A stretch of 64,000 nucleotides of DNA from Ampelocalamus luodianensis (taxonomy: Eukaryota; Streptophyta; Magnoliopsida; Poales; Poaceae), in assembly GCA_036346255.1 (NCBI GenBank), contig CM070623.1, forward strand, positions 29,704,875 to 29,768,874, read 5' to 3'. A program made the translations under genes and the position numbers. Within the stretch, counting starts at the first letter, position 1. Every line of letters begins with the position of its first letter. The notes beneath the pieces were generated by a model that ran no database searches, was not told the origin of the DNA, and saw nothing but the letters and a program-made list of their open reading frames with translations. Positions 34,575-44,633 of this stretch are shown piece by piece.

Positions 34575-36015
34575 GGAATAAGTCTATTTTACACCCCTAA
34601 ACTTTGCGCCGAGTCCAAATTACCCCCTGAACTCCAAAACCGTCTGATTTGCACCCTCGAACTCATAATACCATGTGAATCCCCCCCTCGGGCCGAAAAC
34701 AGGTGGTTTTGGGCCACGCTGGCATCCACGTGGGGCGGTTTTGCCACGTCGTCTTCTTCTACATCCACACGCTGATCCAGCTAGGCAAGATGGGGGAGGG
34801 GGTGAAGGCGATGCTGGCACGGCCGATCCAGCTGGCCGACGAGGTCGCCAAGCAGTGCGGTGCCGCGTGCTGCTTCCGGGCCGAGTGCGCCGAGCTCAAG
34901 TCTCGCGCCGACAAGCTCGCCACGCTGCTCTGCCAGGCGGCTTGGGCTCTCGGGCGCGCTCGGCCATGGCTCACCGCCAGGGGCCGGGGAAGAGGAGCAC
35001 GGGGGGAAGCTTGGCGAGGCGTACCAGGACGAAGATGGGGGCCGGATGTGGGCCGTAGACGGCGGCGGGTGCTAAGGAAGGCGGCGACCGAAGGCGGGGA
35101 AGAACGCGAAATCCGGTGGTTGTGGTATTCCGGAGCCGAGGGGACTTGAGGGGAAGGGTCCTTCGGTGTCGGCAGCGCACAGTGACGGAGGTGGCGGCGC
35201 GGCGATGGTCCCGGAGCGGCGAGTCGGCGACAAGGGCGTCGCGGCCAGAAAGGGGAAATGGGGAAAATCTTCAGTGAGACACCTCGCCACCGCATCGTCA
35301 TTCCTGTGAGCCGCCGCCCCGGCCAACTGCGTCATAAGATGCCCCACGACGCGAGGATTCCATCACCCACCTCCCTGCTCCCTCCCCGCCACTGAGACGA
35401 GCCGCCGCCGTCGCCCCTCTTCCTCCGCCCCAGGCCACCGCTGCTGGACCACCTCAGGTCGCCTCGAGCTTCACCAACTCCACAGCCGGCTTCCAGTCCA
35501 TCGGGCGCAGCCGGTGCGTGCGCCGCCTGCCCCTCCGCGCCATCCCACCGACGGTGCCACCGCGTAGTAGCATGCTCGTGGTGTCTGCAGCTGCCTTCGG
35601 CCGTGCCACCCCCGCATCGGGCTTTCTCCGGCATTGCCGCCGCCTCCAGTAGAGTCCCTACCCTCACGGGACTCCATTCCGCCCGCTCGCCAACCGCCCC
35701 GCTGCCTCAATCGCCGGTGCTGCCACCTCCTTCCCAAGCCGCCGCACCGCCCTCTATTTCCCCCCTCTATCGCCCTCCTCAGTCGCTGACTCATCTGACC
35801 ATTTGATGATTTGGATGCCACGTCAACTCCACGTCAGCTCATTTGATGATTTGGATGCCACGTCAGCTCCACGTTAGCTAAAACCATGGTGGTTTAGGGC
35901 GAGAGGGTTATTTGATCTGGTATTGACAATTGAGGGGTGTAAAGTAAACGGTTTTGTAGTTCAGGGTGTATTTTGGACTCGGTCCATAGTTCAGGGGGTA
36001 AATTGGACTTATTCC
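34575..36015. mobile_element. Pack-MULE in WAK intron 2
   Basis: 1441 bp with terminal inverted repeats beginning GGAATAAGTC at both ends. Similarity continues inward (ACCCCCTGAACT on one strand, AGTTCAGGGGGT on the other), with a 9-bp TSD. The interior is strongly GC-rich against an AT-rich surrounding intron. It carries a recognisable host-gene fragment (ARO-like, 34790-34941). A second stretch near 35457-35640 could be read as the start of a plastid-targeted protein, but this is speculative. There is no transposase, so it is non-autonomous. Its TIRs resemble those of the three MULEs at 51.5-56.9 kb. Confidence 0.88.
34790..34941 (+). pseudogene. captured N-terminal fragment of an armadillo-repeat-only (ARO)-like gene
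   Basis: From the ATG at 34790, MGEGVKAMLARPIQLADEVA is followed by a segment rich in Ala, Glu and Cys that ends KLATLLCQAAW. This matches the family pattern of the N-terminal helical region of plant ARO proteins (LAKPIQL-D-V-KAA, FRQEC-EL, KLA-LLRQAAR). ARO proteins act in polarised growth through ROP-GTPase regulation. Similarity stops after about 50 codons, where unrelated GC-rich sequence follows. Cys replaces residues usually small or charged, as expected of a decaying capture. Confidence 0.7.
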
Positions 36016-36024
36016 AATATAATT
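36016..36024. repeat. 9-bp target-site duplication AATATAATT (right)
   Basis: Partner of 34566-34574, one mismatch. Confidence 0.8.
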
Positions 36025-36260
36025 TCCCAATATGACCAATCTATAGACCTCTATTGTTGAAACATGAAATTCAGGAAGCCTTGCCAAAACAAATCCCTGC
36101 TGTTTTCTAAGGACTTAATTTTTGAAACACAATCAAGTGGTAAACAAAAAGGTTAGAATCTCAATCGAACATAAATGCTTGAAATTCCTGATTGCTAATA
36201 GTTACCACCACTGAAATTCATTAATGCTTTTTTAGAATTAAACTTGTCGTTGTGTGTGTA

Positions 36261-36320
36261 GAGAGAGAGAGAGTGAGTGAATGAGTGAGAGAGAGAGTGT
36301 GTGTGTGTGAGAGAGAGAGA
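36261..36320. repeat. GA/GT microsatellite at the exon 2 donor
   Basis: Runs of GA, GTGA and GT fill about 60 bases and end two bases from the donor GT (36322-36321). On the coding strand the intron therefore starts GGTTCTCTCTCTC. Confidence 0.9.
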
Positions 36321-36322
36321 AC

Positions 36323-36796
36323 CTTGACAATCGTTTAGGATATATGGATTTCCTTGAAAGCCAGACATACATTTGCATCGATAACCAATGTAATCATCTG
36401 TTGAGTTGACCCCCAAGCATGTGCTATTGGTGCTAACACATGCGTATCCAGAGCTGTTCTGCTTTGCCTCTTGGCAAGTTAGATTGGCAACAGCCCATTG
36501 CACAGAGGATGATTCCCCAGAACCAATATAGAGTTCGGGTTCCTTAGATACATACACCTTAAATGCCTGCTGTAAATAAGAAGATGTGTATTTAATGCCC
36601 ACAAGCCCCTCACTGATATTTATATATGACACCTGATGTTTGTCATCAAATCGGAGGCTAGAGGATGTTGCATTTGTGCAGTTGAGCTGAAATAGCTTCC
36701 TTGCAAAACAACCTTCTTCCAGGCCAAAAGGAAATGGAACTTGGATCTCCCCACATGATCGACGGCAATTCACCTTTTTTTGAATTGGATTATAAC
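36323..36796 (-). CDS. WAK exon 2: second GUB_WAK domain and EGF-like end
   Basis: 474 bases. The acceptor TATAG ends at 36797 and the donor AAG|GT is at 36323-36321. The split Gly codon joins DK from exon 1 to YNPIQKKVNC. The domain opens with CRRSCGEIQVPFPFGLEEGC, the galacturonan-binding signature. It continues through ISEGLVGIKY and a Cys-rich EGF-like end (CKCMSGFQGNPYILNDCQ). The frame is intact. Confidence 0.9.
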
Positions 36797-37328
36797 CTAT
36801 AATCGACAAAAAAAAATCATGAGTGGTTAATCTTTGGAGAATTTTCAAGCCAGCTAAGGGAAGGTAGCCACTTGACAAAATCCTGCAGATGATTCTTAAC
36901 TATTACGAGATTTACAAAATTTATATGGCATGACTAAGGTAACATACACCTCCATATTTTCTCTACTTCATACTTCACACTATTCCTACATAACCCAAAT
37001 ACCACTGCCACCTCATCATCACCTCTCAACAAGAAATCTAGGATCCCGGTGAACCCCAAATGGGAACATGTAACACTCTCGTTTAAAATCTGCTCAATAC
37101 CTAGCCCACTGTAGGGTGAATCCGCAAACACATAATACCTTACTTACACTTTTGTTCTCACTTCGTGTAAAAAGGTTAACCCGGATGTGCTACGTTTGGA
37201 CCCAATATGCATTATATACTATTACAACTCATTTTAGACAAACAATGTGTGAGACTAATTCCACCACATAACTCCACATGGACCGCACTACGAGTAGACT
37301 GAGGTACTATAGAACATACATGAATGAG
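36797..37328. other. WAK intron 1, non-repetitive part
   Basis: 532 bases of intron sequence without a recognisable feature. Confidence 0.6.
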
Positions 37329-37492
37329 GAGGCACTCTAAAGGTGGAGGCGTGTATGTAATTTGCATACAAAATATGATGCGTGAGGCACTCTAAAGGTG
37401 GAGGCGTGTATGTAATTTGCATACAAAATATGAAGCGTGAGGCACTCTAAAAGTGGAGGCGTATATGTAATTTACATACAAAAGATGATTGT
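37329..37492. repeat. 55-bp tandem repeat, three copies, in WAK intron 1
   Basis: The unit GAGGCACTCTAAAGGTGGAG, continuing GCGTGTATGTAATTTGCATA, starts at 37329, 37384 and 37439 (exact 55-bp spacing). The third copy is the most diverged and ends about 20 bases from the exon 1 donor at 37511. Confidence 0.92.
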
Positions 37493-37511
37493 GCAACCTG
37501 TACATAAGTAC

Positions 37512-38395
37512 CTTTATCACGCGAGCAGCCATTGTGAATATATGGGTTGCCTCCATACCCAACCTCGCAACCGCATAGAGAGCCAACATCTGAGTAATAA
37601 CTATCGTAGCACTTGCTGTTCCTGCTGACACAGGCATAGTTGGTGGTCCTATTACTCAAGGTGCTGGCACACGTCGGTTGATCCACGATAGTCCACGCAA
37701 CGTACGCGTGGACAGTAGTAATGTTGATTCTGTCCCAAAAGGGGCTTCGGAGCCTGGTTTCGTTGTGAAGGACAAACTGGAGCTGGAAGGCGTGTACAGG
37801 ACCGTGTACATACACGGAGCAGCATCCAGTACCGTTGCAGTCCTGCCTGGCAACCGTGTCTGTAATTTGTTCATTAGGGCAGGTAACGGTGCAAAGCAGC
37901 CCGCGCGTGTTTGTGTCCTCATTGAACAAGTAAATATCGAAGTCGCAGCCGGTGATATTTAGCCTGGGGTACACAAGACTGAAAGGTCTAGCTTTCACGG
38001 ACATGTTGTAAAAGTTGACACCGGGTGTCATGGAGATGGCACGGGAAAAGGAGACTTCGAAACGTGGAAAAAGGAAGTTGTAGGTGTTACCATAAGTAAT
38101 AGCATCAATATCACCGAGGACCTCCATGGCACTGTCATGGAGGAACAGCCTGGGGGGCTGCACAGTGTCGTCGCAGGTGAGATTGAAATCAGAATTCGGA
38201 AGCGGCGGAGCCGATACCGAAGGGTAGTCAAAGGTCGAGTTGCCGCATGGTGTTCCGACAACCGAGGACGGGAGCATGCGGTGGAGGATGAGTTCTATTG
38301 CCATCTTGGCTTGCTACGACACCGGATGCTTGCACAGTTGGAGCCCCAACGAACACAAGAAGGATGAGATAAAATAGTGCATCAAAGAGGCTCAT
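37512..38395 (-). pseudogene. WAK exon 1: signal peptide and first GUB_WAK domain, frameshifted
   Basis: The start is the ATG at 38395, chosen because a hydrophobic signal peptide follows at once. In this frame the text runs to PVLGCRNT. The domain then continues one base out of frame as CGNSTFDYPSVSAPPLP and onward without a stop to the donor. The end is EGF-like (CGCEVGYGGNPYIHNGCS). The GCxxx and CGN halves of one conserved Cys motif lie in different frames, so a single extra base (or two lost) near 38246-38253 is the simplest reading. Confidence 0.85.
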
Positions 38396-38792
38396 CTCCA
38401 GCAGTGGCCACGAGTGTTTAGCTTCTGAAACTTGAGAAAAATTGGAGCTTGTGTTGTGGAAGTAATTGAAATTGACAATATAGGGTTTAACTTCCTTCAG
38501 ACAGTGGTGACGGTCCTTCTTTATAGGTGTGCAGAACCTGAAAAGGACCGGACAGCTGTTGTGTTGACTGGTGCAAGACTGCAAAGTGCGAACGGCAAAG
38601 TTAAGATCCACGTGCATAACTTTCCAAAGGTTAGGCGAGAGTTATCTCTTGTTAGGACCCTTAGGGCCATGGCTTTTTTAACCAGATCCAATAGGTAGGG
38701 TTTATTTTAAAACATGGTTCAGTGAGAAACCAAGTTTGAAACAGTAGATTGGCATCAACCTTGTTATTATTATATCTTTAAATATATATATT
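38396..38792. other. WAK upstream region
   Basis: Presumed promoter and 5' UTR of the WAK gene, read on the minus strand. No clear TATA box could be assigned. No other gene is seen. Confidence 0.4.
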
Positions 38793-40424
38793 TGTAATGT
38801 GAGCTAATTTTCCTTTCTTTAAATTATTAGTTTTATCCTGAAAAGCAAGGAATTTTCTATTGGAATTAATATGGGTTAGGCCCAATTTTAATTCTAATTA
38901 ATTTTTAGAAAATCCCAAAGGCCTATGTGCACGTGCTAAAACTGTTTAGTCCCACATGGAGGATTAAAGAGGAGTTACACCATCTTAAAAGGTGGAATGT
39001 GGTAGCCCCCTTTTGGAATTGGAGAGAGCCAATACACGTGCACTCGCTCGCTCGACTCGCTGAGCTGAGCCGTGCTGTGTCGTGCCGTGCGCGTGCACGC
39101 ATGTCGGGTGCAGGCGCGTTTTTCTTTATCTATTCGAAAATCGAAACACACCGACTCGTAGTAAATGATATTAACGAACGGCTGGTAGTAACGGTTCAGT
39201 TACTAGTGAGTAATGGCTGCGGTTAACACTGGTTGATGGCGAATCAATGGTAACCGTTTTCTTGGTGAATTAAAAGCCTTTGGCCTTTTTTTTGGCTATT
39301 TATTTTCTGAAGAATAGAGTACTGGCTCCCTTTTTTTCCTCTCCGCTTTACAAAAGACGAAGACAGAATCCTACTGTTTTTGTTGCTGTCTCTGGTGATC
39401 TACACCCCACACCGGGAGAGCAGGCCTCCGAAACCCCCATCCTTAAAGGCTTGCATGAGGGAGGACGAATAAGGTTTTTGGGGAGCATTCGCTCGACTGC
39501 TCGCTGCTTTCTTTTCATTCGATTCTCTGCTACGTCTACATCAACTACACGATTACTACCACGACGTCCACTACGCCATGACGAACGACGACCTCACCAA
39601 GACTCATGCTGCTGCTACTCCTTCTACTGGATCTGGGTATAGCTATCTCGCACTTGTTGCTTGGTTAGCTTTATTATCTGCTGTTGTCTGGAACACTGAG
39701 ATAGGTATGCTAGTTTCTGTCTTTCTAGAAATTTGTATGCCTATAGTGTTCTTGTTTACCTGCTTTGTGAAAATGGCTAGAGTAATTTCTATGATTTATC
39801 TAATATATTTCTGGATTAAAGTAATTCGAAAAATGCTCATATTATTAACAATCCAAATACCTTATTATAGGCATTTTTCGTCAACTGGCTTTGCTGCTGC
39901 ATTCAAACCCTCTGAGTTCGATGGTGCGAATTACAAGAGGTGGCGCACCATGATGGTGCTTTAGCTGACTGCCATGAATGTTTTCCATGTGGCAAAGGGC
40001 AAGCCTGAAGGAACACTTACTCCTGAACAGGAGCAAGCATTCAAGGCTACTGATAACCTCTTTAAAGGTGCAGTGGTTAGCATTCTTGGTAAGAAGTTAG
40101 TTGATGCATACATAGTGATTAAAACTGGGAAAGAGATATGGGATGCACTCGAGGCCAAGTTTGGGGTTTCGGATGCAGACAGTGAATTGTATCTCATAGA
40201 GCAATACCATGACTATAGAATGGTTGATGGCCGTTCTGTAGTAGAGCAAGCTCATGAGATACAATCCATGGCCACAAAATTTAAGCACTTCAAGTGTGTG
40301 TTACCAGACAAATTTGTCGCGAGAGGCATTATTGCCAAACTTTCTCCTTCTTGGAGGAATTTTGCTACTTCTCTGAAACACAAGAGACAAGAGTTTTCTG
40401 TTGAAAATCTCATTGGGTCTGCGG
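38793..40424 (+). mobile_element. truncated Copia element: LTR-like 5' part plus gag
   Basis: A likely LTR start is TGTAATGTGAGC at 38793. The TTTAGTCCCACATGG text near 38946 is common in grass Copia LTRs. The gag coding region follows. The copy stops abruptly at about 40424, where the Tekay LTR begins. No pol, second LTR or duplication exists here, and the sequence right of the Tekay element (50688) does not continue it. Confidence 0.65.
39578..40424 (+). pseudogene. Copia gag (UBN2/Retrotran_gag type)
   Basis: Structural protein of a Ty1/copia element. The first segment (ATG at 39578) is short. A 166-base stretch with GT at 39704 and AG at 39869 looks intron-like. The coding text then resumes with FKPSEFDGANYKRW, typical of Copia gag. 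A TAG at 39962 interrupts it. The rest (39974-40424) is open: LGKKLVDAYIVIKTGKEIWD, LEAKFGVSDADSELYLIEQY, FKCVLPDKFVARGII and SPSWRNFATSLKHKRQEFS. It is truncated before the zinc knuckle. Confidence 0.85.
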
Positions 40425-40503
40425 GGAGGTCCTGAGGGGAGGTCCTGTGGGGAGGTCCTGGAGGAGGTCCTGAGGGGAGGTCTTAGGAGGAGGTCCTGAG
40501 AGG
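40425..40503. repeat. minisatellite GGGGAGGTCCTGA, about six copies
   Basis: Units of 12-18 bases built on GGAGGTCCTG. Three to four related units occur at 50350-50405 in the other LTR. Confidence 0.85.
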
Positions 40504-40505
40504 AG

Positions 40506-40795
40506 GTGGTCATGACTAAGGAAGGTGGTCTTTGCAAAAGGGGAGGCCGTGACGAAAGAGGTGGTCTTTGCAAAAAGGGGAGTCGTGACCAAGGGGTGGT
40601 CTTTGCAAAAGGGGAGATCATGACCAAGGGGGTGGTCTTTGCAAAAGGGGAGGTCGTGACCAAGGGGGTGGTCTTTGCAAAAGGGGAGGTCGTGACCAAG
40701 GGGGTGGTCTTTGCAAAAAGGGAGGTCGTGACCAAAGAGGGTGATCTTTGCAAAAAGGGTGGTCGCGACTAAGGGGGTGGTCTTTGCAAAAAAAA
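40506..40795. repeat. 36-bp minisatellite, about eight copies
   Basis: Core GGTGGTCTTTGCAAAAGGGG followed by AGGTCGTGACCAAGGG. The right LTR of the same element has two copies (50404-50482). The array gives chance ORFs on both strands. Confidence 0.9.
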
Positions 40796-40846
40796 GGAGG
40801 TCCTGAGGGGAGCGAATAGAGGAAGACCGTTCGATTTAGATTGAAC

Positions 40847-41010
40847 GGCTCACAAGGAGTGGGACATTCGTACCGAAGAAACGTGCAAACATGATCGAGC
40901 TGTTCAAATACAATCAGACGGCTCACAAAGAGTGGGACGTTCGGACCGGGCGAACATGCAAACAATATTAGGCTGTTCAAATACAATCAGACGGCTCACA
41001 AGGAGTGAAG
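40847..41010. repeat. 73-bp tandem repeat, two and a part copies
   Basis: GGCTCACAAGGAGTG begins at 40847, 40920 and 40993, an exact 73-bp spacing. The last copy is partial. The array is absent from the right LTR. Confidence 0.85.
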
Positions 41011-41245
41011 GCGCAAGCGCACTGGGAGGAAGAATGGCTAAGCCCAAAAGGGAGGATGGTCAAAAGACAAGGAGGGCTAGAAGGAAGAAATTCAAACCTG
41101 CATTTGAATTTCAAAAAACAAAGATGTTTGCAACACAAGCCCAAGCTTAAAAAGAAGCTAGAAGGTTTGAGACCAAAGATAAAAAGACAAACGAAGGAAA
41201 CCAAAAAGCACAAACTAATACTTGTCCGAAAAACAGGACGTTACA

Positions 41246-41262
41246 AACCTACCCACCTTAAA
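41246..41262 (-). promoter_or_regulatory. polypurine tract of the Tekay element
   Basis: Minus-strand AAGGTGGGTAGGTT sits directly upstream of the 3' LTR start, the plus-strand priming site. Confidence 0.7.
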
Positions 41263-41317
41263 TGGAATCTCGACCTCGAGATTCGAGCTGCTCCAGAAAT
41301 AGGGACGGGAAATCTTG

Positions 41318-41545
41318 CTACAATTGATCTTCGCGCTCCCAGGTGGCTTCTTTTGCTGAGTGGTGGCTCCACTGGATTTTGCAAAGGAGGATTGTCTGAT
41401 GTCTTGTTTTATTCTCGGTGACGTCGAGAATCTTGATCGAATGCTCAGGATAAGTCAGATCTTGTTGGAGGGCGATGGCTTCGGCGGGGGGTCTGCTCTT
41501 TAGGCACTCTGAGACATTTCTTGAGTTGAGAGATGTGAAACACAT
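41318..41545 (-). pseudogene. Tekay integrase chromodomain
   Basis: Landmarks are YPEHSIKILDVTENKTR, then LLCKIQWSHHSAKEATWERE. This is the C-terminal chromodomain that defines chromoviruses and is thought to guide integration to marked chromatin. It is separated from the core by frame changes (41560-41660). Confidence 0.85.
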
Positions 41546-41663
41546 TGTGGGTGTCTGAAAGGTTTCCAGGTAGCTCTAGCTAACGGGCTACTTCTACATG
41601 CTTGGCGGTGATCGAGAACAGGCCTATGTATCTTGGCGTGAGTTTGCCTTTCACTTTAAATCT

Positions 41664-42633
41664 TCAAATTCCATGAAGTAGTGACACTTTGAGATACACA
41701 TTATCTCGAACTTCAAAGGTTAATTTCCTTCGACGGTTGTCGGCATAACTATTTTGTCCGGACAGAGCGGCTTGAAGGTGATCTCTGATCAGTCGAACTT
41801 TCTCTTCGGCCTGCTTGAGAGTATCTGGTCTGAAGATATATCCTTCACCTGATTCCGACCAATGCAGAGGGGTTCTGCATTTTCTCCCATAGAGTGCTTG
41901 AAACTGGGACATTTTCAGACTGGACTGAAAACTGTTGTTGTATGCAAACTCAGCATATGGTAGACATTTTTCCCAGTCTATGGTAAATTCCAAAGCACAA
42001 GCTCGAAGCATGTCTTCTAGAATCTGATTTGTTCTTTCAGTCTGACCATCAGCCTGAGGATGATACGCTGTATTGATATCCAAGTGTGTTCCAAGGTCAT
42101 CATACAAACTAGCCCAGAAATATGAGGTAAATTGTGAACCTCGATCTGAGACTATCCGCCTGGGTACTCCATGTAAACACACTATACGAACCATATACAA
42201 CTCAGCTAACTTGTCTCCCTTGTAGGTGGTCTTCACTGAAATAAAATAGGCCACTTTAGTCAATCTGTCAACTATAACCCGTACTGAGTCACATCCGGAC
42301 TTGGTTCGAGGCAAACCGGTAATGAAATCCATTTCAATCTCTTCCCATTTCCACTGAGGGATCTGTAGTGCTTGAAGCAATCCTGCTGGTCTTTGGTGTT
42401 CAACTTTGATTCACTGGCACACATCATAGCAAGCTACATACTCTGTGATGTCTCTTTTCATTCGTGGTCACCAATACAGAATCTTTATGTCTTGATACAT
42501 CTTGGTGTTGCCTGGGTGCAGGGGTATAGGCTGAGCTGTGAGCTTCCTTTAGTATCAGATCCTTGAGTTCCTTCTGGTGGGGAACAAAAAGACGTTTCCC
42601 AAACCATAGGATTCCTTGCTGGTCTTTGATCAT
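41664..42633 (-). pseudogene. Tekay integrase, zinc-binding part and catalytic core
   Basis: The zinc-binding end lies at 42424-42633 (LFVPHQKELKDLILKEAHSS), decayed and out of frame after AHSS. The core at 41664-42380 is one open frame. It holds all three acidic residues: Asp in EMDFITGLP, Asp in RRIVSDRGSQF and Glu in ADGQTERTNQ. AYNNSFQSSLKMSQFQALYG follows. The core alone therefore looks undamaged, although the polyprotein is not. Confidence 0.9.
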
Positions 42634-43384
42634 CTTGGGGGGACTTTTCCTTTGGCCATGAGATGCTTGAATCTTTGGACTCCAGGATGTCCTTCTTGAA
42701 CGGTCTTGATCTGCTCTTCTAGTGTTGGATGGGCTTCCATCGTGTTTACAGAGCCTTGCTCTACTAAATCGAGGTTGAGTGCTTCGAATTCTTTGTAGAG
42801 CTCAGGTTGATGTTCTTGAATCACAACATTACTGCAGTAGGACTTTCGGCTTAATGTATCAGCAACTACATTAGCCTTTCCAGGATGGTAATAGACATCC
42901 AAATTGTAATCCTTTATTAACTCTAACCATCTTCTTTGTCGGAGGTTGAGGTCTGATTGGGTGAAAATGTACTTAAGACTCTTGTGGTCTGTGTAGATAT
43001 TACAATGATTCCCAATCAAGTAATGCCGCCAAAATTTTAAGGCATGCACCACTGATGCTAGCTCCAAATCATGAGTTGGGTAGTTGTCTTCATGAGGGTG
43101 GAACTGTCTTGACACATAAGTTACAACCTTTCCTCTTTGCATGAGTACGCAACCAAGACCTTGGCGTGATGCATCACATAGACTTCAAAGTCCTGACGTA
43201 TGTCCGGTAGGATCAACACTGGTGCAGAAGTTAACTTCTTTAATTCTTGAAAACCTTTCTCACAAGCTTCTATCCATTCATACTTCTTTTCCTTTTTAAG
43301 CAGATGGGTAATTGGTTTGGAAAGCTTAGAGAAACCTTCTATGAAGCGTCTGTAGTACCCAGCCAAACTGAGAAAGCTACGCAC
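42630..43384 (-). pseudogene. Tekay RNase H and RT connection
   Basis: Connection (43121-43384): RSFLSLAGYYRRFIEGFSK. RNase H (42630-43142): VVTYVSRQFHPHEDNYPTHD, then ELASVVHALKFWRHYL, NIYTDHKSLKYI (catalytic Asp) and VVADTLSRK (final Asp). The two halves lie in different frames, with the shift near 43130. Confidence 0.88.
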
Positions 43385-43402
43385 TTCAGCTACTGAGGTA
43401 GG

Positions 43403-43950
43403 CTATTTCCAATCCATCACAGCTTCTACTTTGGAAGGATCGACTGCAATTCCACCAGCGGATACAATGTGTTCGAGGAAACTGATCTCCTGAAGCCAAA
43501 ACTCACACTTACTGTACTTGGCATAAAGCTCATGCTCTCTCAGCTTCTCTAGAACCAAATGCAAGTGTTCAGCATGTTCTTCATTGGTCTTAGAGTAGAT
43601 CAAAATGTCGTCTATAAACACGACTACAAACTTGTCTAAGTATTCCATAAATACTTTGTTCATGAGGTTCATGAAGTAGGCTGGCAAATTGGTCAAGCCA
43701 AACGACATGACTGTGAACTTATACAGGCCATATCGAGTGGTAAAAGTCGTTTTAGGGTTGTCCTCAGCCCTAATCTTGAGTTGATGGTATCCTGACCTTA
43801 AGTCTATCTTGGAGAAGACCATTGTTCCTGACAACTAGTCAAATAGGTCATCAATGCGGGGCAAAGGATACTTGTTCTTGACGGTCACCTCATTGAGTGC
43901 TCTGTAATCTACACATAATCTGGCGGTGCCATCCTTCTTCTTTACAAAGA
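43403..43950 (-). pseudogene. Tekay reverse transcriptase
   Basis: Open from 43834 to 43403. Landmarks: VFSKIDLRSGYHQL (Asp), VMSFGLTNLPAYFMNLMN and the active site VVVFIDDILIYSKT, both Asp kept. Upstream, KKKDGTARLCVDYRALNE is readable at about 43890-43945 but is cut by a TAG at 43837-43839 and another near 43963. The first fits a Gln-to-stop change and the second a Trp-to-stop change. Confidence 0.9.
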
Positions 43951-43953
43951 GTA

Positions 43954-44600
43954 CTAGTGATCCCTAGGAAGAAGAACTAGGTCCAATGAATCCTTTTGCA
44001 AGCCTTCAATTTGTGTCTTAAGCTCTTTAAGCTCATCGGCGGTCATTCTGTATGGTCTCTTGGTAATTGGGGCTATCCCTGGCTTCAAGTTGATGACGAG
44101 CTCAACATCCCTGTCTGGTGGCATGCATGGTAACTCTTTTGGGAAGACATCGGGGTAGGCTTGGACTATAGGTGTTGTCTCTAAGGATAACCCTTCAAGG
44201 TGGTGGATTGCTCGATCCAAGGGAGAGGAACGATCCACACCAACCCTTATTGTGATCTTTGGGTTCTTGGTGAACACCACTTTTCTGTTGGCAAAATCTA
44301 TTAATCCCTGATACTTAGCCAACCAATCTATCCCTAGGATAATATCCAGAGTTTGAGATTCTGCACAAGAAGGTTTGCTAGGAATCCAAAATTTTCTTAA
44401 GCAATCTTTACTCTGGGACTAACAGAGGTAGCATATAAGGGTCCCTGAGTGAACTTAGTACCACGGGTTTCTTTAACTTATAGGTCGGTAACTTAAGCCT
44501 TCAACAAACTTTTTTGAAATAAAAGAGTGCGAAGCTCCAGAATCAAACAAAACTTGAGCGGGTACTGAATTAACAGAGAACATACCCATTAGCACTCCTA
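43954..44600 (-). pseudogene. Tekay aspartic protease
   Basis: Near 44540-44580 the active-site loop VLFDSGASHSFIS is visible. The flap and hydrophobic-Gly strand ends IILGIDWLAKYQGLIDF near 44290-44345. The linker to RT holds PDVFPKELPCMPPDRDVEL. Several stops interrupt the middle (44350-44520). Confidence 0.82.
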
Positions 44601-44633
44601 TGGCATCCTGTGCTTCCTTGGCGGTGACATGGT

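Larger units (their letters stand above)
32263..38395 (-). pseudogene. wall-associated receptor-like kinase (WAK), four exons, frameshift in exon 1
   Basis: WAK proteins span the plasma membrane, bind cell-wall pectin or oligogalacturonides through GUB_WAK domains and signal through a cytoplasmic Ser/Thr kinase. The order here is: signal peptide (MSLFDALFYLILLVFVG), first GUB_WAK with EGF-like end (exon 1), second GUB_WAK with EGF-like end (exon 2), calcium-binding EGF (exon 3), and transmembrane segment plus kinase (exon 4). All three introns are GT-AG with consistent split codons: Gly at introns 1 and 3, Asp at intron 2. Intron 2 is 2.6 kb because it holds a Pack-MULE. Exon 1 from the ATG at 38395 is 884 bases, exactly one more than the phase requires. 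The break falls at the GCxxxCGN motif. If the base is real the receptor is truncated after about 48 residues, or translation restarts at 38304 without a signal peptide. Otherwise it is an assembly error. Confidence 0.82.
40425..41245 (-). repeat. 3' LTR of the Tekay element, truncated
   Basis: Starts (minus strand) TGTAACGTCCTGTTTTTCGG at 41245 and aligns with the right LTR over about 250 bases. It then diverges in a set of expanded minisatellites and ends at the Copia junction. Only about 0.8 kb of an LTR of about 2.7 kb remains. Confidence 0.8.

Noticed and set aside
35332..35821. Gly/Arg- and Pro/Ala-rich ORFs inside the WAK-intron MULE
   Set aside because: Overlapping openings on both strands of a GC-rich transposon interior. 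Only the ARO-like piece has a recognisable family pattern.
40301..40986. Pro/Arg-rich ORFs across the 36-bp minisatellite
   Set aside because: A 36-bp unit is divisible by three, so any open frame repeats itself. There is no protein evidence.
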